A stretch of 13,288 nucleotides of DNA from the NCBI GenBank assembly GCA_016209665.1, contig JACQVT010000383.1, positions 1 to 13,288 of the forward strand, given 5' to 3'. The stretch is from Planctomycetota bacterium. GTDB lineage: Bacteria; Planctomycetota; Phycisphaerae; UBA1845; PWPN01. Each line of letters begins with the position of its first letter. Position 1 is the first letter of the stretch. Below the pieces are notes generated by a model, which ran no database searches, had not been told where the DNA came from, and worked only from the letters and a program-made list of their open reading frames with translations. Shown here in pieces: positions 13,274 through 13,288 of this stretch. A program made the translations under genes and the position numbers.

Positions 13274-13288
13274 CCCGGGGCGGCAAGC

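Overview
The window is high-GC (roughly two thirds G+C) chromosomal DNA. Nearly all genes lie on the minus strand. The mix of a Rho that lacks its N-terminal helical-bundle domain, an L32 beginning MLPIF instead of MAVPK, a cysteine-rich FeoA and weak ribosome-binding sites at several starts suggests a planctomycete (Phycisphaerae-like) bacterium. That placement is an inference from gene style, not from a search. I see no mobile element, CRISPR array, tRNA or rRNA; this is core genome.

Layout, left to right (minus strand unless stated): feoB (C-terminus cut off by the window edge) and feoA, an iron(II) uptake operon with a near-consensus promoter and a Fur-box-like operator; a 21-bp triple repeat; an HU/IHF-family DNA-binding protein; an XRE/S24 self-cleaving repressor; a FliN flagellar switch protein behind a sigma-28-like promoter; then fabF, acpP, fabG, fabD, fabH, plsX and rpmF, transcribed in the order rpmF-plsX-fabH-fabD-fabG-acpP-fabF. 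A 363-bp divergent control region follows, then the only plus-strand protein gene, a small single-pass membrane protein of unknown function. A 703-bp stretch without a protein gene comes next and holds a candidate small RNA locus on the plus strand. The window ends with rho and its promoter.

The fab cluster is a nearly complete initiation and elongation set for type II fatty acid synthesis. FabD loads malonyl onto the acyl carrier protein AcpP, FabH starts chains, FabF elongates them, FabG reduces the ketoacyl group, and PlsX passes finished acyl chains to phospholipid synthesis. The dehydratase and enoyl reductase are not in the window. The link to rpmF, known from many bacteria, ties membrane lipid synthesis to ribosome production.

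The most interesting signals are non-coding: (1) a promoter, four hairpins and a T6 tract on the plus strand beside rho, which look like an undescribed small RNA of about 124 nt; (2) a large terminator-like hairpin with two mutually exclusive inner stems, placed just after the predicted rpmF/fab start site, which looks like a leader attenuator; (3) a flagellar sigma-28-type promoter for an isolated fliN beside the fatty acid genes; (4) a Fur-type operator on the feoA promoter. All are read by eye and need computational or experimental testing.
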